Notes under the pieces: model-generated | Database searches by the model: none | Seen by the model: only the letters and a program-made list of their open reading frames with translations | What the model was told of the DNA's origin: nothing | Made by a program: the position numbers and the translations under genes | In this document: in pieces, positions 1 through 7,667 of the stretch | Position numbering within the stretch: position 1 is the first letter of the stretch | Layout: each line of letters opens with the position of its first letter | Source: Streptomyces fuscichromogenes | GTDB lineage: Bacteria; Actinomycetota; Actinomycetes; Streptomycetales; Streptomycetaceae | Length of the DNA: 56,667 bases | NCBI RefSeq assembly: GCF_014645815.1 | Contig: NZ_BMML01000009.1 | Location: forward strand, 1-56,667 | Reading direction: 5' to 3'

Positions 1-120
1 AAACGGCGGGGCCACAGCCCCTGAAAACTGCCCAACACTCAGAACAAGCACCGTTGCAGTACTAACTCGCCAACGTAGAAGGTGGGTTGCAGCAGCACCC
101 GAATCAGGGCACGCCAACTG

Positions 121-143
121 CCCCGGTACTATCGGCACCGGGG
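121..143. terminator. Hairpin downstream of the APH-like gene
   Basis: Inverted repeat CCCCGGT / ACCGGGG with a 9-base spacer. It lies beyond the larger hairpin at 163-207 and may back it up as a transcription end point. There is no T-run on either side. Confidence 0.4.
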
Positions 144-162
144 TCCTGATCAGGGCTTCCGC

Positions 163-207
163 GACCGGACCACCCGGATTGCTGTCCAGGCTGAGGGTGG
201 TCCGGTC
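163..207 (-). terminator. Terminator-like hairpin after the kinase-like gene
   Basis: Perfect 12-bp inverted repeat, GACCGGACCACC at 163-174 and GGTGGTCCGGTC at 196-207, with a 21-base loop. It begins 7 bases past the stop codon of the minus-strand gene at 215-1018. It lacks a U-tract, as is common for Streptomyces terminators. Nothing else is recognisable in bases 1-214. Confidence 0.6.
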
Positions 208-214
208 TTCTGTG

Positions 215-1018
215 CTACTCCACGCTGACGCCTCTGTGTTCGGTCCACGCCCGGCACGCGTCGACCATGGCCTTCAACCAGTCCACGTCGGGCTTCCGGT
301 CGACGGCGGCCTGGTACATCCGCAGGTTGGCGGCAGCGAAAGCATCGACCGCCTGCGGAGCCGCCCCGCGCCATGCGGGCAACCGCTCCGCCCACTTCTC
401 GGCGTTGCCCGGGGTGTGCTCGGCCGCAATGAGCTGGATGACCAGGAGGGCAGGGTCGATGAACCCCGCGCCCCGGGTCGGCCACGCCCAATCGACAACC
501 CACACTCGTCGCTTCATCACGAGGAAGTTGCTCGGATTGATGTCGGTGTAGAGGAGCGAGTCACCCCGGAACAGCTCGGCCTCCGAGCTGTCCGAGGCGA
601 ACCGGTCCCATCGTGTCTCGGCCCAGTCATGGGCGATCTGTGGGAGGGGAAGACGACCGATCTCGCCGATCGCGTCGACCACCAGGGCAAGATCAGACGA
701 GTCCGGCGCGAAGTCGGACGACCCACCGTCGACCACATCGAAGCCCAGGACCAACCAGTCTTCGGCCTCCACGTCCCATAGCAGCGGCGGGGAGACGTGC
801 CCGAGGTAGCCGTTGATCCGCCGTTCCCTGATCAGGGACTCCCTCCGGCCACCAGGCCGGTTGCGCATGGCCTTGACGAAGAAGGGCCCTTTGGCGCAGT
901 CGACCACGGCCGTCAGATCCGAGCTGAAGCCGCGCTCGGTCCGGCGGATCGCGGCCACGGAGCCCGTGTGCTCCTCGATCAGGGGGAGGATCGCGGATTC
1001 GGGGAGATCGGTGTCCAT
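215..1018 (-). CDS. APH-fold kinase-like protein (aminoglycoside phosphotransferase family)
   Basis: A 267-aa protein with the layout of small-molecule kinases of the APH/choline-kinase fold: a candidate ATP-binding Lys49 in FFVKAM, a catalytic-loop-like TDINPSNFLV with Asp159 and Asn164, and a metal-binding-like VVDWAWP with Asp176. The usual His of the HxD catalytic motif is replaced (YTD), so activity is not certain. The ATG start at 1018 gives the expected N-terminus; the frame stays open further upstream into the radical SAM gene. Only 7 bases separate it from the upstream radical SAM gene, so the two are probably co-transcribed, and the substrate may be the product of that enzyme rather than a drug. 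Function beyond the fold is unknown. Confidence 0.75.
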   Translation of the reverse strand: MDTDLPESAILPLIEEHTGSVAAIRRTERGFSSDLTAVVDCAKGPFFVKAMRNRPGGRRESLIRERRINGYLGHVSPPLLWDVEAEDWLVLGFDVVDGGSSDFAPDSSDLALVVDAIGEIGRLPLPQIAHDWAETRWDRFASDSSEAELFRGDSLLYTDINPSNFLVMKRRVWVVDWAWPTRGAGFIDPALLVIQLIAAEHTPGNAEKWAERLPAWRGAAPQAVDAFAAANLRMYQAAVDRKPDVDWLKAMVDACRAWTEHRGVSVE

Positions 1019-1025
1019 GGTCCGT

Positions 1026-1946
1026 TCAGTTCCTCGGGGTGCACTCACTTCCGGGTGTCCCCGGAGAGCACTCGTCGTCGGTGTCGGGAGTACAGGATCG
1101 GGCGTCGGCGTTGTCCGGGCCGCAGGGACTGTCCGGGCCGCAGCCGAGGGAGCCGCCGACGTTGCGCCCCGCTCGAATGGTCGCGTTGGCCCGTGCGATC
1201 TCGGGGCCGCCGAGGATAGTGCCCAGCGGCGCATCCTGGACGTTTCCCACGCTCAGCCACGTGGAGAACACGCACGGGGAGACCGAGCCGTTCGGGCCGA
1301 TGGACGCGCGCCCGTCCCCGCATCGCCCGCAGAGTCCGTCCGTGCACGGCTCCTGCCCGTTCGCACCGCGCCCGAAGGGCCGGACGTGATCGACGCGTAC
1401 GTTGCGAACGCCCAGGGCCAGGAGTTCCCGCCTCGTCTCCTCACCGGTGTCGGACGGGGCGGAGACGATCACGGAAACCCGGATCGGGATGTTCTCCGTC
1501 ACCGCCTTCACGATGTTCGCTCGGGTGCGGGCGTGGCTGTTCCGTCCGGTGACCGCGTTGTGCGTGTCCTCCTGGCCGTAGTACGACGTGGCCAGGCCGA
1601 CGTTGTCCCGCCGGAGGAGGCTCCACCAACTCTCGCTCAGGTAGACCATGTTGCTGTACACCTCGACCGTCAGGCCGAGCTTCAGCGCGTACTCGATCAG
1701 GGTCGGCGCGTCGGGGTGCATGGTGACCTCACCCCCGGTGAACTGCACGCGGGGGACGCCGGCCGCGGCGGCTTCGTCGAGCACGCGCGTCCAGTCCGCG
1801 GTGGTCATCGAGCCGTGCGTTCCGTCCGGGCCGGACTCGTTGTGGCAGTGGCCGCAGGCAAGTTGGCACTTTCGGGTGAGGTCCAGCCACACAAGGCCGG
1901 GGGTGTCCGTGGCCTTGGTGATCGGTGCCTCTGCGACGACAGTCAT
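1026..1946 (-). CDS. Radical SAM protein with SPASM-like Cys-rich C-terminus
   Basis: A 306-aa protein. The N-terminal CxxxCxxC (Cys27, Cys31, Cys34 in RKCQLACGHC) is the [4Fe-4S]/SAM cluster site, followed by the GGEVTMHP strand typical of the family. The last 110 residues hold nine more cysteines: a CTDGLCGRC group, a PCV, then a Gly/Pro/Asp-rich tail ending in spaced cysteines, resembling a SPASM/twitch auxiliary-cluster domain with an unusual extension. Such enzymes usually modify ribosomal peptides or act as small-molecule dehydrogenases. The ATG at 1946 follows a GAGAGGGA ribosome site. It is probably co-transcribed with the kinase-like gene. The substrate is unknown; the short ORF at 2211-2315 is one candidate. 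Confidence 0.85.
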   Translation of the reverse strand: MTVVAEAPITKATDTPGLVWLDLTRKCQLACGHCHNESGPDGTHGSMTTADWTRVLDEAAAAGVPRVQFTGGEVTMHPDAPTLIEYALKLGLTVEVYSNMVYLSESWWSLLRRDNVGLATSYYGQEDTHNAVTGRNSHARTRANIVKAVTENIPIRVSVIVSAPSDTGEETRRELLALGVRNVRVDHVRPFGRGANGQEPCTDGLCGRCGDGRASIGPNGSVSPCVFSTWLSVGNVQDAPLGTILGGPEIARANATIRAGRNVGGSLGCGPDSPCGPDNADARSCTPDTDDECSPGTPGSECTPRN

Positions 1947-2155
1947 GCGCTTCCCTCTCGTTCGTTGTTTCCGATTGGAGGTGTTGCGTATTGCGCCCCG
2001 CTCCGGGCGGAGCATGCGCGGTCCGGCCGCCAAGAGCGGAGTTCAACTGACGGGCTACTGGCCCCAGGTAGGAGAAGGACTTGGACCTCGTCCGTCCTCC
2101 ACGGGGAGGCGCGACGGACGGGCAAGGAGTTTCAGGAGGCGTCGCGGAAGGCCGG

Positions 2156-2202
2156 CCCCGAAAGGGGACGGGGGAGCCAAGGCATTGGCACCCCGTTCGG
2201 GG
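2156..2202 (-). promoter_or_regulatory. Two GC tetraloop hairpins ahead of the radical SAM gene
   Basis: CCCCGAAAGGGG at 2156-2167 and CCCCGTTCGGGG at 2191-2202 form two short stable stems in the 264-base gap between the short peptide ORF and the radical SAM gene. They could limit read-through so that the upstream peptide is made in excess, or simply stabilise the mRNA. No other feature is visible in this gap. Confidence 0.4.
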
Positions 2203-2210
2203 CGGCCGGT

Positions 2211-2315
2211 CTACTGACTGATACCGAGGGCCATGCCGTTCAGCAGGCCAAACGACCCGCTGATCACGACGCTGAACAGCCCCTGTACCGGCCGAGGGTG
2301 CGCATCACACGCCAT
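2211..2315 (-). CDS. Putative 34-aa peptide (speculative precursor-like ORF)
   Basis: An ATG-TAG reading frame of 34 codons. Its start overlaps the stop of the upstream 76-aa gene by 11 bases, the geometry of translational coupling. The peptide begins MACDAHPRPVQG and ends in a hydrophobic Gly/Ser-rich segment (GSFGLLNGMALGISQ). The length, the leader-like first third and the position before a radical SAM gene would suit a RiPP precursor. No strong ribosome site of its own is visible, and in GC-rich DNA a frame this short can occur by chance. No family is recognised. Treat it as a hypothesis. Confidence 0.35.
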   Translation of the reverse strand: MACDAHPRPVQGLFSVVISGSFGLLNGMALGISQ

Positions 2316-2535
2316 CTCTGCTGCTGGCGTTCTTGATGGCCAGGCGAGCGCTCAGTTCCTCGCGCGCGGTCGGCGCCACCACGTTGTCCGGCCGGGCGTC
2401 CCACTCGACGCCGCCACTGATGGGCCGTATCTGCACCCGGGCGCCGATCTCACCCATGACGACACCGATACGCCCATTGGCCGTGTCCTTCGCCAGTTCA
2501 CCGATGCCCGGTCTGGTCTGCTGGTTGCTCGCCAT
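2305..2535 (-). CDS. Small conserved-type protein, 76 aa, unknown function
   Basis: The protein starts MASNQQTRPGIGELAKD and carries the pattern GRIGVVMGEIGARVQIRP followed by GGVEWDARP, a short beta-rich fold I associate with small Streptomyces proteins encoded next to XRE regulators and accessory enzymes. In-frame ATG codons also exist at 2559 and 2547, and an initiator at 2589; I prefer 2535 because the conserved-looking part begins there. It is divergent from the XRE gene at 2655 and lies upstream of the peptide ORF and the radical SAM gene, in the same direction. Function is not known. Confidence 0.6.
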   Translation of the reverse strand: MASNQQTRPGIGELAKDTANGRIGVVMGEIGARVQIRPISGGVEWDARPDNVVAPTAREELSARLAIKNASSRDGV

Positions 2536-2591
2536 ACGCACGAGCATCCTGCCGCTCATCAGGACGTCGGAACCTCCGACAAACCCCACTT

Positions 2592-2603
2592 CGGGACGTC
2601 CCG
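2592..2603. promoter_or_regulatory. Palindrome in the divergent promoter region
   Basis: CGGGACGTCCCG is a perfect 12-bp palindrome in the short gap between the minus-strand 76-aa gene and the plus-strand XRE regulator. Its position suits an operator for the XRE protein acting on both directions. This is inferred from position only. Confidence 0.35.
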
Positions 2604-2654
2604 GGTCGAGTAGAACGTCCCTAGTGCCGTCCCCGAATGTTGGGAGAGATTGGG

Positions 2655-3398
2655 ATGCCGAACGAGAGGCTACGTGCTGCCATGGCGGCCGGCGGCTGGA
2701 CGTACGCCGCCCTCGCGGACAAGGTCGAAGTCGATCAAAAGTCCGTCGAACGATGGGTCAATTCGGGGCGTACACCGCGCCGTGCTACGGCCATGTTGGC
2801 AGCGGAAACGCTAGGAGAAGACGTGCACGCTCTATGGCCCGCGCTCCGGCAGGCACGCCCTGCCCGCGCTGTCAGTCCGGAACTTGTGGCTCTCTACGAC
2901 CAGCGGGCAGACATCCCCGTCTCCACCTTCGTGGACATGCTCGCCCAGGCACACGAGCACATCGACGTGTTGGTGTATGCCGCCGTCTTCTTGCACGAGG
3001 TGTACCCGCGGCTCAACGACCTGTTGCGAGAGCGGGCTGCTGACGGGTGCGCGGTCCGTATCGCGATCGGTGATCCGGAGAGCGTGAACGTCCAACAGCG
3101 TGGCAAGGAAGAGAAGTTCGGCCACGGGATCGAGTCCCGGTGCCGACTTGCCCTCATGCACTATCGCCCACTTGCAGGGGTATCCGGCATCGAGGTGCGG
3201 ACACACGCGACCACGCTCTACAACTCGATCTATCGTGCAGATGACCAGGCGTTGGTCAATGCCCACGTCTGGGGCGTGAACGCCTACGGTGCTCCCGTGT
3301 GGCATCTTCGGCGCAGTGGAGAGGGCGGCATGTTCGACACCTACGCCAGCAGCTTCGACGCGGTGTGGGAGACCGCCACGCCGAAAACAGAAGGGTGA
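2655..3398 (+). CDS. XRE-family regulator with C-terminal sensor-like domain
   Basis: A 247-aa protein. Residues 1-60 are a Cro/C1-type helix-turn-helix (WTYAALADKVEVDQKSVERW). The remaining 180 residues form a separate alpha/beta domain, probably DUF5919 (from memory) and reminiscent of phospholipase-D-like folds, that accompanies this HTH type in Streptomyces. The ATG at 2655 follows GGGAGAG at good spacing; the ATG at 2637 has no ribosome site. It lies 2 bases before the NUDIX gene, so the two are co-translated. It may regulate the divergent radical SAM cassette; the ligand is unknown. Confidence 0.8.
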   Translation: MPNERLRAAMAAGGWTYAALADKVEVDQKSVERWVNSGRTPRRATAMLAAETLGEDVHALWPALRQARPARAVSPELVALYDQRADIPVSTFVDMLAQAHEHIDVLVYAAVFLHEVYPRLNDLLRERAADGCAVRIAIGDPESVNVQQRGKEEKFGHGIESRCRLALMHYRPLAGVSGIEVRTHATTLYNSIYRADDQALVNAHVWGVNAYGAPVWHLRRSGEGGMFDTYASSFDAVWETATPKTEG

Positions 3399-3400
3399 CC

Positions 3401-3871
3401 ATGGCACGGACCGAGTACTACGACGACCCGGTGGCACCGGAGCCGAACAGCTTGGTGGTCGCCGCGTCCGCTGTGGTCACCGACGACGAAGGGCGCGTGC
3501 TCCTTCAGCGCCGCCGGGACAACGATCTCTGGGCGCTCCCTGGTGGAGGCATGGAGATGGCCGACTCACTCCCGGGAACGGCCGTCCGTGAGGTGAAGGA
3601 GGAAACGGGGCTGGACGTGGAGATCACCGGGCTTGTGGGCACGTACACCGACCCTCGCCACGTCATCGCCTACTCGGATGGTGAGGTGCGTAGACAGTTC
3701 AACGTCTGCTTCACCGCCCGTATGGTCGGCGGCCGACTCGCTATCTCGGACGAATCCACAGAACTGCGGTTCGTCCAGCCGGAGGAGATCGATCAACTGC
3801 CGATGCACCACACGCAGCGGCTTCGGATCCGTCACTTCCTGGAGCACCGTGAGCGGCCCTATCTTGGCTGA
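3401..3871 (+). CDS. NUDIX hydrolase
   Basis: A 156-aa protein with a NUDIX box starting at GGGMEMADS and running through REVKEETGL. The residue at the first Glu position of GX5EX7REUXEEXGU is Asp here, while the catalytic REVKEE core is intact, so activity is likely. NUDIX enzymes hydrolyse nucleoside diphosphates linked to another group; the substrate cannot be read from the sequence. The ATG follows AAGGGTGACC and lies 2 bases after the XRE stop, forming a two-gene unit. XRE-NUDIX pairs recur in Streptomyces. Confidence 0.88.
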   Translation: MARTEYYDDPVAPEPNSLVVAASAVVTDDEGRVLLQRRRDNDLWALPGGGMEMADSLPGTAVREVKEETGLDVEITGLVGTYTDPRHVIAYSDGEVRRQFNVCFTARMVGGRLAISDESTELRFVQPEEIDQLPMHHTQRLRIRHFLEHRERPYLG

Positions 3872-3992
3872 CTTCGTGGTGTGTGGGTGACGGCAGATTT
3901 GTGGCGACGACGATACGCAGAAGCTGTTGATCATGGCCTCCTTCGGTTAGTAGCAGGGAGGCCGAACGCCTGCCTAACTCGTCCTCCAAGTC

Positions 3993-4041
3993 GTTGAGAG
4001 GGTGCCTTGACGGGTTTTAAACCGGCCCCAACCCTCTCAAC
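3993..4041. repeat. Large nested inverted repeat
   Basis: Outer arms GTTGAGAGGGT (3993-4003) and ACCCTCTCAAC (4031-4041) are perfectly complementary. Inside, GGTTT and AAACC (4013-4023) form a second stem around one T. It could be a terminator for the XRE/NUDIX unit or a recombination-related structure. No protein-coding context explains it. Confidence 0.6.
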
Positions 4042-4082
4042 TGGGGAGTCTGTTGTCGCTCCTCGCCAAGTGCTGCCCGATC

Positions 4083-4110
4083 CTTCGGATCAGAAGGTTG
4101 AAGGCTCGAA
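4083..4110 (+). other. tRNA 3'-half-like fragment (possible attachment-site remnant)
   Basis: The sequence from CTTCGGATCAG through GGTTGAAGG and TCGAA reads like the anticodon loop (TCG), variable region and T-loop of a tRNA-Arg. The 5' half, the closing T-stem and the acceptor are missing, so it is not a functional tRNA. Integrative elements of actinobacteria often use this part of tRNA genes as an attachment core. The call rests on visual similarity only. Confidence 0.25.
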
Positions 4111-4416
4111 CGCAGCCAACCGCGCGGTCATTCCGAGACTGGCGGCACCCCTGACCAGGCAAGCCGCTCCACAGTTCACGCGCGGCACGGCACCCTTTCC
4201 CTTCGGCTCGTGCGGCCATCGCCATGGCGGCCATCGTCACGGGCCAAAGTTCCAGTGTGCCTCATACCCGAACGATCACCTTCGCCACTGGAGGGAACGT
4301 GCACCGCATCCGCCCGGTCTTTGTGGGTGTCTGATCGTCCGGTGCAACCTTGGGCCCGTTTCGGGTGTCATGTCCGAGGGAGCCGCGGACACCCGCGGCT
4401 CGGTGGGGAGGTTGGG

Positions 4417-4962
4417 GTGACGTCCGTACGCATCTGGGGACCCGGCGCGGGGGCCGTGGTGGTGCTGGTGGCGGCCGGGGTGTGGGCGCGCGGTTCCAGC
4501 GCGGTGGACGCCGGGCTGTGGGACCAGGTACGTCCCGCGGTCGAGGCGCGGCTGGTGACGCAGTCCGCCGGGACCGGGGCGGGGGAGAGCGAGCCCGCTC
4601 TGCGGTCGCGGTGGTTCTGCCGGGCGGAGGCGCTGGACCTTCAGGAGAGCGGGGGCCGGGTACGGGCCGGTGTCAACACCCTGTGCGAGGAGTACGGGGA
4701 GCACGCCGGGTCCCTGGTGCTGTGCGGTGGCGCGGAGACACCTGAGGTGGTGCGGCTGGAGCGGGACCCGGCCGACGGCGGCTATCGCGTCGTCTCCGCG
4801 GAACGGGCGCCGGAGGACGACGGGTACGGGGAGTGGGAGGAGAGCCACTTCAGCCACTACGCGGCGTCCCGCCTCGACCGGGGGATGTCGTCGACGGGTC
4901 TGCGGTCCGTGGCGCGCACCCACTTCGGCCTGCCGGCCGATGCGCCGGTACGGGAGTGTTAG
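4417..4962 (+). CDS. Secreted or membrane-anchored protein, unknown function
   Basis: A 181-aa protein starting at GTG 4417 behind a GGGGAGG ribosome site. Residues 8-24 are hydrophobic (GAGAVVVLVAAGVWA), acting as an uncleaved anchor or signal peptide; the rest is hydrophilic and presumably extracytoplasmic. Four cysteines (FCRAEALD, LCEEYG, LVLCGG and the C-terminal REC) could form two disulfides outside the cell. No family is recognised. It converges on the large minus-strand gene at 5082. Confidence 0.7.
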   Translation: MTSVRIWGPGAGAVVVLVAAGVWARGSSAVDAGLWDQVRPAVEARLVTQSAGTGAGESEPALRSRWFCRAEALDLQESGGRVRAGVNTLCEEYGEHAGSLVLCGGAETPEVVRLERDPADGGYRVVSAERAPEDDGYGEWEESHFSHYAASRLDRGMSSTGLRSVARTHFGLPADAPVREC

Positions 4963-5011
4963 CCGGGGCGGACCGGGACAGCCCCCGAACTGTGCAGCGC
5001 CGCGAACCAGG

Positions 5012-5075
5012 GCGCCCCGAAAGGGGCGCGGGGAACTGCGCGACCGGCCCCCACGGCGCCGCAGCCGAACGACGG
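5012..5075 (+). repeat. Interspersed repeat copy 1
   Basis: It begins with the hairpin GCGCCCCGAAAGGGGCGC, continues with GGGGAACTGCGCGACC and ends with a GCGCCGCAGCCGAACGACGG tail. It sits between two convergent genes. The same core recurs at 11456, 16594, 17921, 23481, 26081 and 31586. Confidence 0.9.
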
Positions 5076-5081
5076 CCCGGG

Positions 5082-7667
5082 TCAGTCCTCCGCGAGTTCG
5101 GCGACGCCCGTCACGCGGTGCAGGGGGTAGGTGCGTACCTCGTCGGCGGTGTGGTCGTAGGCCGTGACGAAGCCGCCCTCGACCCGGACCGGGGCGATGA
5201 CGCGCTGGGTGGCGGTGCCCTCGGCGTTCACGTAGCCGATCCAGACGGTGTCGCCGGTGAGGACGGCGGCCTGCATGGTGGCGAGGGTCTCGGCGGGGGT
5301 GGTGCGGGGGAGTTCGCCGCCCTTGACGGCGCTGCTGCCGGTGGACTTGCGCGGGGTGGTGGCGGCGAGGTCGCCGGCCCGGATCGCGCGGATCGCCGCC
5401 GTGAGCAGGGTGGAGTCCGGTGGCGGCGGGCCGTCCGGGACCGGCTCGGGGGCGGTGCGCGGCGGGGTGCGGTGGGCGTGGGCGCGGGTGATCAGGACGT
5501 CGCCCTCGGCGGATTCGGCGGCGGGCGCGTAGCCCATCGCGCGCAGGCCTTCCAGGAGGGCGGCCGGATCGGCCTGGGTGGCCAGCACCGTCGGGGCCAG
5601 GCGGCGCAGGCGCAGGCCCGACGCCCGCTTGTCGGCCATGATCTCGTTCAGGATGCTGTCGTCGTCGCAGCGGACGTACGCCGAGGCCGCGCCCACCCGG
5701 AGATGGCCGTGCCTGCGGGCCACGTCGTCGATCAGGTACGCGAGCGGCTGCGGGACCGGTGTGCGGGAGTGCTCGGTGAGGAAGGCGTGCAGGTCGGAGG
5801 CGGTCCGGCCGGCGTCCAGGGCGCGGCGGACGGAGGCGGGGGTGAACCGGTAGACGGTGGCGCCGCCCTTGGACTCGACGTCGGCGAGGACGCCCAGCGC
5901 GTCGGCGAGCGGCCGGCGCAGCGGGCCCGGGGCGACCGCGGTCAGGTCGGCCTGGAGCAGCACATGGTCGAGGGGTTCGGGGAGGAGCGGGGCGAGCAGC
6001 CGGCCCGCGGCCGCGGCGGCGACGGCCTGCTCGGGCGGCGAGAGGGGGGCGGGGGTGAGGAGGCCGGGGGCGGGATGGTGGTGGTGCACGGGGAGCTTGT
6101 CGCCGGGGCCGGCGGACCGCGCGGGCGAGGCCGCCTTCGGCCCGGACGCGGCCGGTGCGCCGAGCAGGGCGCGGCCGTGTGCCGACAGCGCCCCGCGTCC
6201 CGTCACGCCCAGCAGCTCGGCCTCCGACAGGGTCCAGCGGGCCAGCCGGCCGCGCAGGTCGTCCTCGCTCCCCCACGCTCGGCTTCGCTCGCGCGGGGGG
6301 ACCCCCACCTGCGGGCCGCGCAGCGGGCGTTCCCAGCGCAGCCGGGCCAGCACCGAGTCGGCGGCCGGGGCGGTGCCCTCCGGGAGCGCGGCGAGCAGGG
6401 TCAGCACCCGGTGCCGTACCTCGGGCGCGGCGGAGCGGTCGAGGCCGGGGCCGAGCGCCGACAGGGCGCGGTCCTTGGCGTCCCGGCCGCCGACCAGGCC
6501 CGAGGTGCGGGTCGCGGTCAGCCAGGCCTCCGCCAGCTGGGCCCAGCGTTCGGCCGGCGGGCGGTCCAGCCACTCGTCGTAGGCGGGGGTGGCCGCGAAC
6601 CGCTCGTCGGCCTCGCCGTCGGAGGCGAGCAGCCCGGCGGCGTACGCCAGCTCGACCCAGAAGGCGGCGATCGGCTCGGGCACGTCCAGGGCGACGGCCG
6701 TCCGCTTGAGGTCCCGGACGCTCAGGCCGCCGGCCCGCAGCACCGCGGGACCGCCCTCGTCCCAGTCCTTCAGCAGCTCCTCGACGGTCGCGAGGGTGGT
6801 GTACGCCTGCCCCGCCGCGGTCGCGTCCACAACCTGTGGACGGTGGGCGGCCGCCGGCTCGACGGGCGGAGGCACCGGCTCCGGTTCGCGGTGCGCCCGG
6901 CCCTCGCGCAGGTGCAGGGCGACCTCGCGGGGCAGGACCACGGTGCCGGGCGCGGTCGGCAGCAGCAGGCCGCGGTCGAGCAGCCAGCGCAGGTGGGCGG
7001 CCGGTTCGGGGGTGATCTGGCCGTACGGCGGCCCCCAGACCAGCCGGGAGAGGACCTCGCGGGACTCGGCGGGCGCGGCGGCGAGCAGCTTCGCCATCTT
7101 CTTGCGGTGCCCGAACAGCCCGGTGAGCGCGTCCACCGCGGAGACCGGGTCGTGCGTGGAGGGCAGCCCGGCGGCGGCCACGATCTCCTGGACCCGGCCC
7201 GGCGACATCCCAGAGGTGGCCTCCCGCACGGTCGGGCCGAGGCCGGTGGGCGACGGGTGCTGCGGGGACGGGGCGAGCACCTCGCGCGCGGTCCGCACCA
7301 GCCGCAGCCGGTCGTCGTCGCCCCACACCAGCGCCTGGTCGCGGAGTACGGCGACGGCACGCGGCAGCTCGCCGGCGACGGCCGGGTCCCCGCCGTCCCC
7401 GGCCATCAGGCCCAGCAGTTCCTGGTACGACGCCGGGTCGCCCGCCACCGCCAGCGCCTCCGCGGTCTGGAGGGCGAAGCGGTCCAGGCGTTCCAGGGCG
7501 CGCAGTACCGAGGCCCGGGTGCCGGCCCGGGTGGCCAGCTGGGTGAGGTCGGTGGGGACGGGGGTGATGAGGTCGGGGCGGGCACGCAGGAGTACGGCCA
7601 GGGAGATGTCGTCCCTGGCGCGAAGCGCCTCCGCGAGGGAACGCGGCGGGGTGGCCGGGTTGCTCAT
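5082..7667 (-). CDS. Helicase-associated (XPB/Ssl2-like) domain protein
   Basis: An 861-aa protein resembling the actinobacterial family that accompanies the XPB-type helicase (mycobacterial Rv0862c type), annotated as helicase C-terminal or XPB/Ssl2-like N-terminal domain proteins. The N-terminal half is alpha-helical and Ala/Leu/Arg-rich. The C-terminal 80 residues (TVWIGYVNAEGTATQRVIAP and following) look like a WYL-type beta domain. There is no Walker A/B helicase core, so it is not itself a helicase; a role in DNA repair is inferred from the family. The start is ATG 7667, with GTG 7676 possible. A repetitive element lies in frame at 6269-6308. Confidence 0.75.
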   Translation of the reverse strand: MSNPATPPRSLAEALRARDDISLAVLLRARPDLITPVPTDLTQLATRAGTRASVLRALERLDRFALQTAEALAVAGDPASYQELLGLMAGDGGDPAVAGELPRAVAVLRDQALVWGDDDRLRLVRTAREVLAPSPQHPSPTGLGPTVREATSGMSPGRVQEIVAAAGLPSTHDPVSAVDALTGLFGHRKKMAKLLAAAPAESREVLSRLVWGPPYGQITPEPAAHLRWLLDRGLLLPTAPGTVVLPREVALHLREGRAHREPEPVPPPVEPAAAHRPQVVDATAAGQAYTTLATVEELLKDWDEGGPAVLRAGGLSVRDLKRTAVALDVPEPIAAFWVELAYAAGLLASDGEADERFAATPAYDEWLDRPPAERWAQLAEAWLTATRTSGLVGGRDAKDRALSALGPGLDRSAAPEVRHRVLTLLAALPEGTAPAADSVLARLRWERPLRGPQVGVPPRERSRAWGSEDDLRGRLARWTLSEAELLGVTGRGALSAHGRALLGAPAASGPKAASPARSAGPGDKLPVHHHHPAPGLLTPAPLSPPEQAVAAAAAGRLLAPLLPEPLDHVLLQADLTAVAPGPLRRPLADALGVLADVESKGGATVYRFTPASVRRALDAGRTASDLHAFLTEHSRTPVPQPLAYLIDDVARRHGHLRVGAASAYVRCDDDSILNEIMADKRASGLRLRRLAPTVLATQADPAALLEGLRAMGYAPAAESAEGDVLITRAHAHRTPPRTAPEPVPDGPPPPDSTLLTAAIRAIRAGDLAATTPRKSTGSSAVKGGELPRTTPAETLATMQAAVLTGDTVWIGYVNAEGTATQRVIAPVRVEGGFVTAYDHTADEVRTYPLHRVTGVAELAED
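6269..6308 (-). repeat. Palindromic repetitive element inside a coding region
   Basis: On the minus strand this is a C/G-run-flanked palindrome with GCGAGCGAAGCCGAGCG at its centre. I know this as a common intergenic repeat of Streptomyces. Here it is in frame and adds roughly the residues VGVPPRERSRAWGSE to the helicase-associated protein without breaking it. Confidence 0.65.

Larger units (their letters stand above)
3872..4416. other. Gene-free segment, possible element boundary
   Basis: About 545 bases without a convincing gene between the accessory NUDIX gene and the first core-type gene. It contains the large inverted repeat at 3993-4041 and a tRNA-like fragment at 4083-4110. The segment looks less G/C-rich than the DNA to its right. 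Open frames here lack ribosome sites and codon bias. Confidence 0.6.

Noticed and set aside
1947..2210. Other very short frames ahead of the radical SAM gene (15-17 codons)
   Set aside because: Frames at about 2185 and 2113 have poor ribosome sites and no coupling to neighbours; they are too short to support.
4050..4125. Intact tRNA gene
   Set aside because: Only the anticodon-loop to T-loop part looks tRNA-like. The D-arm and matching acceptor and T-stem sequences are missing.
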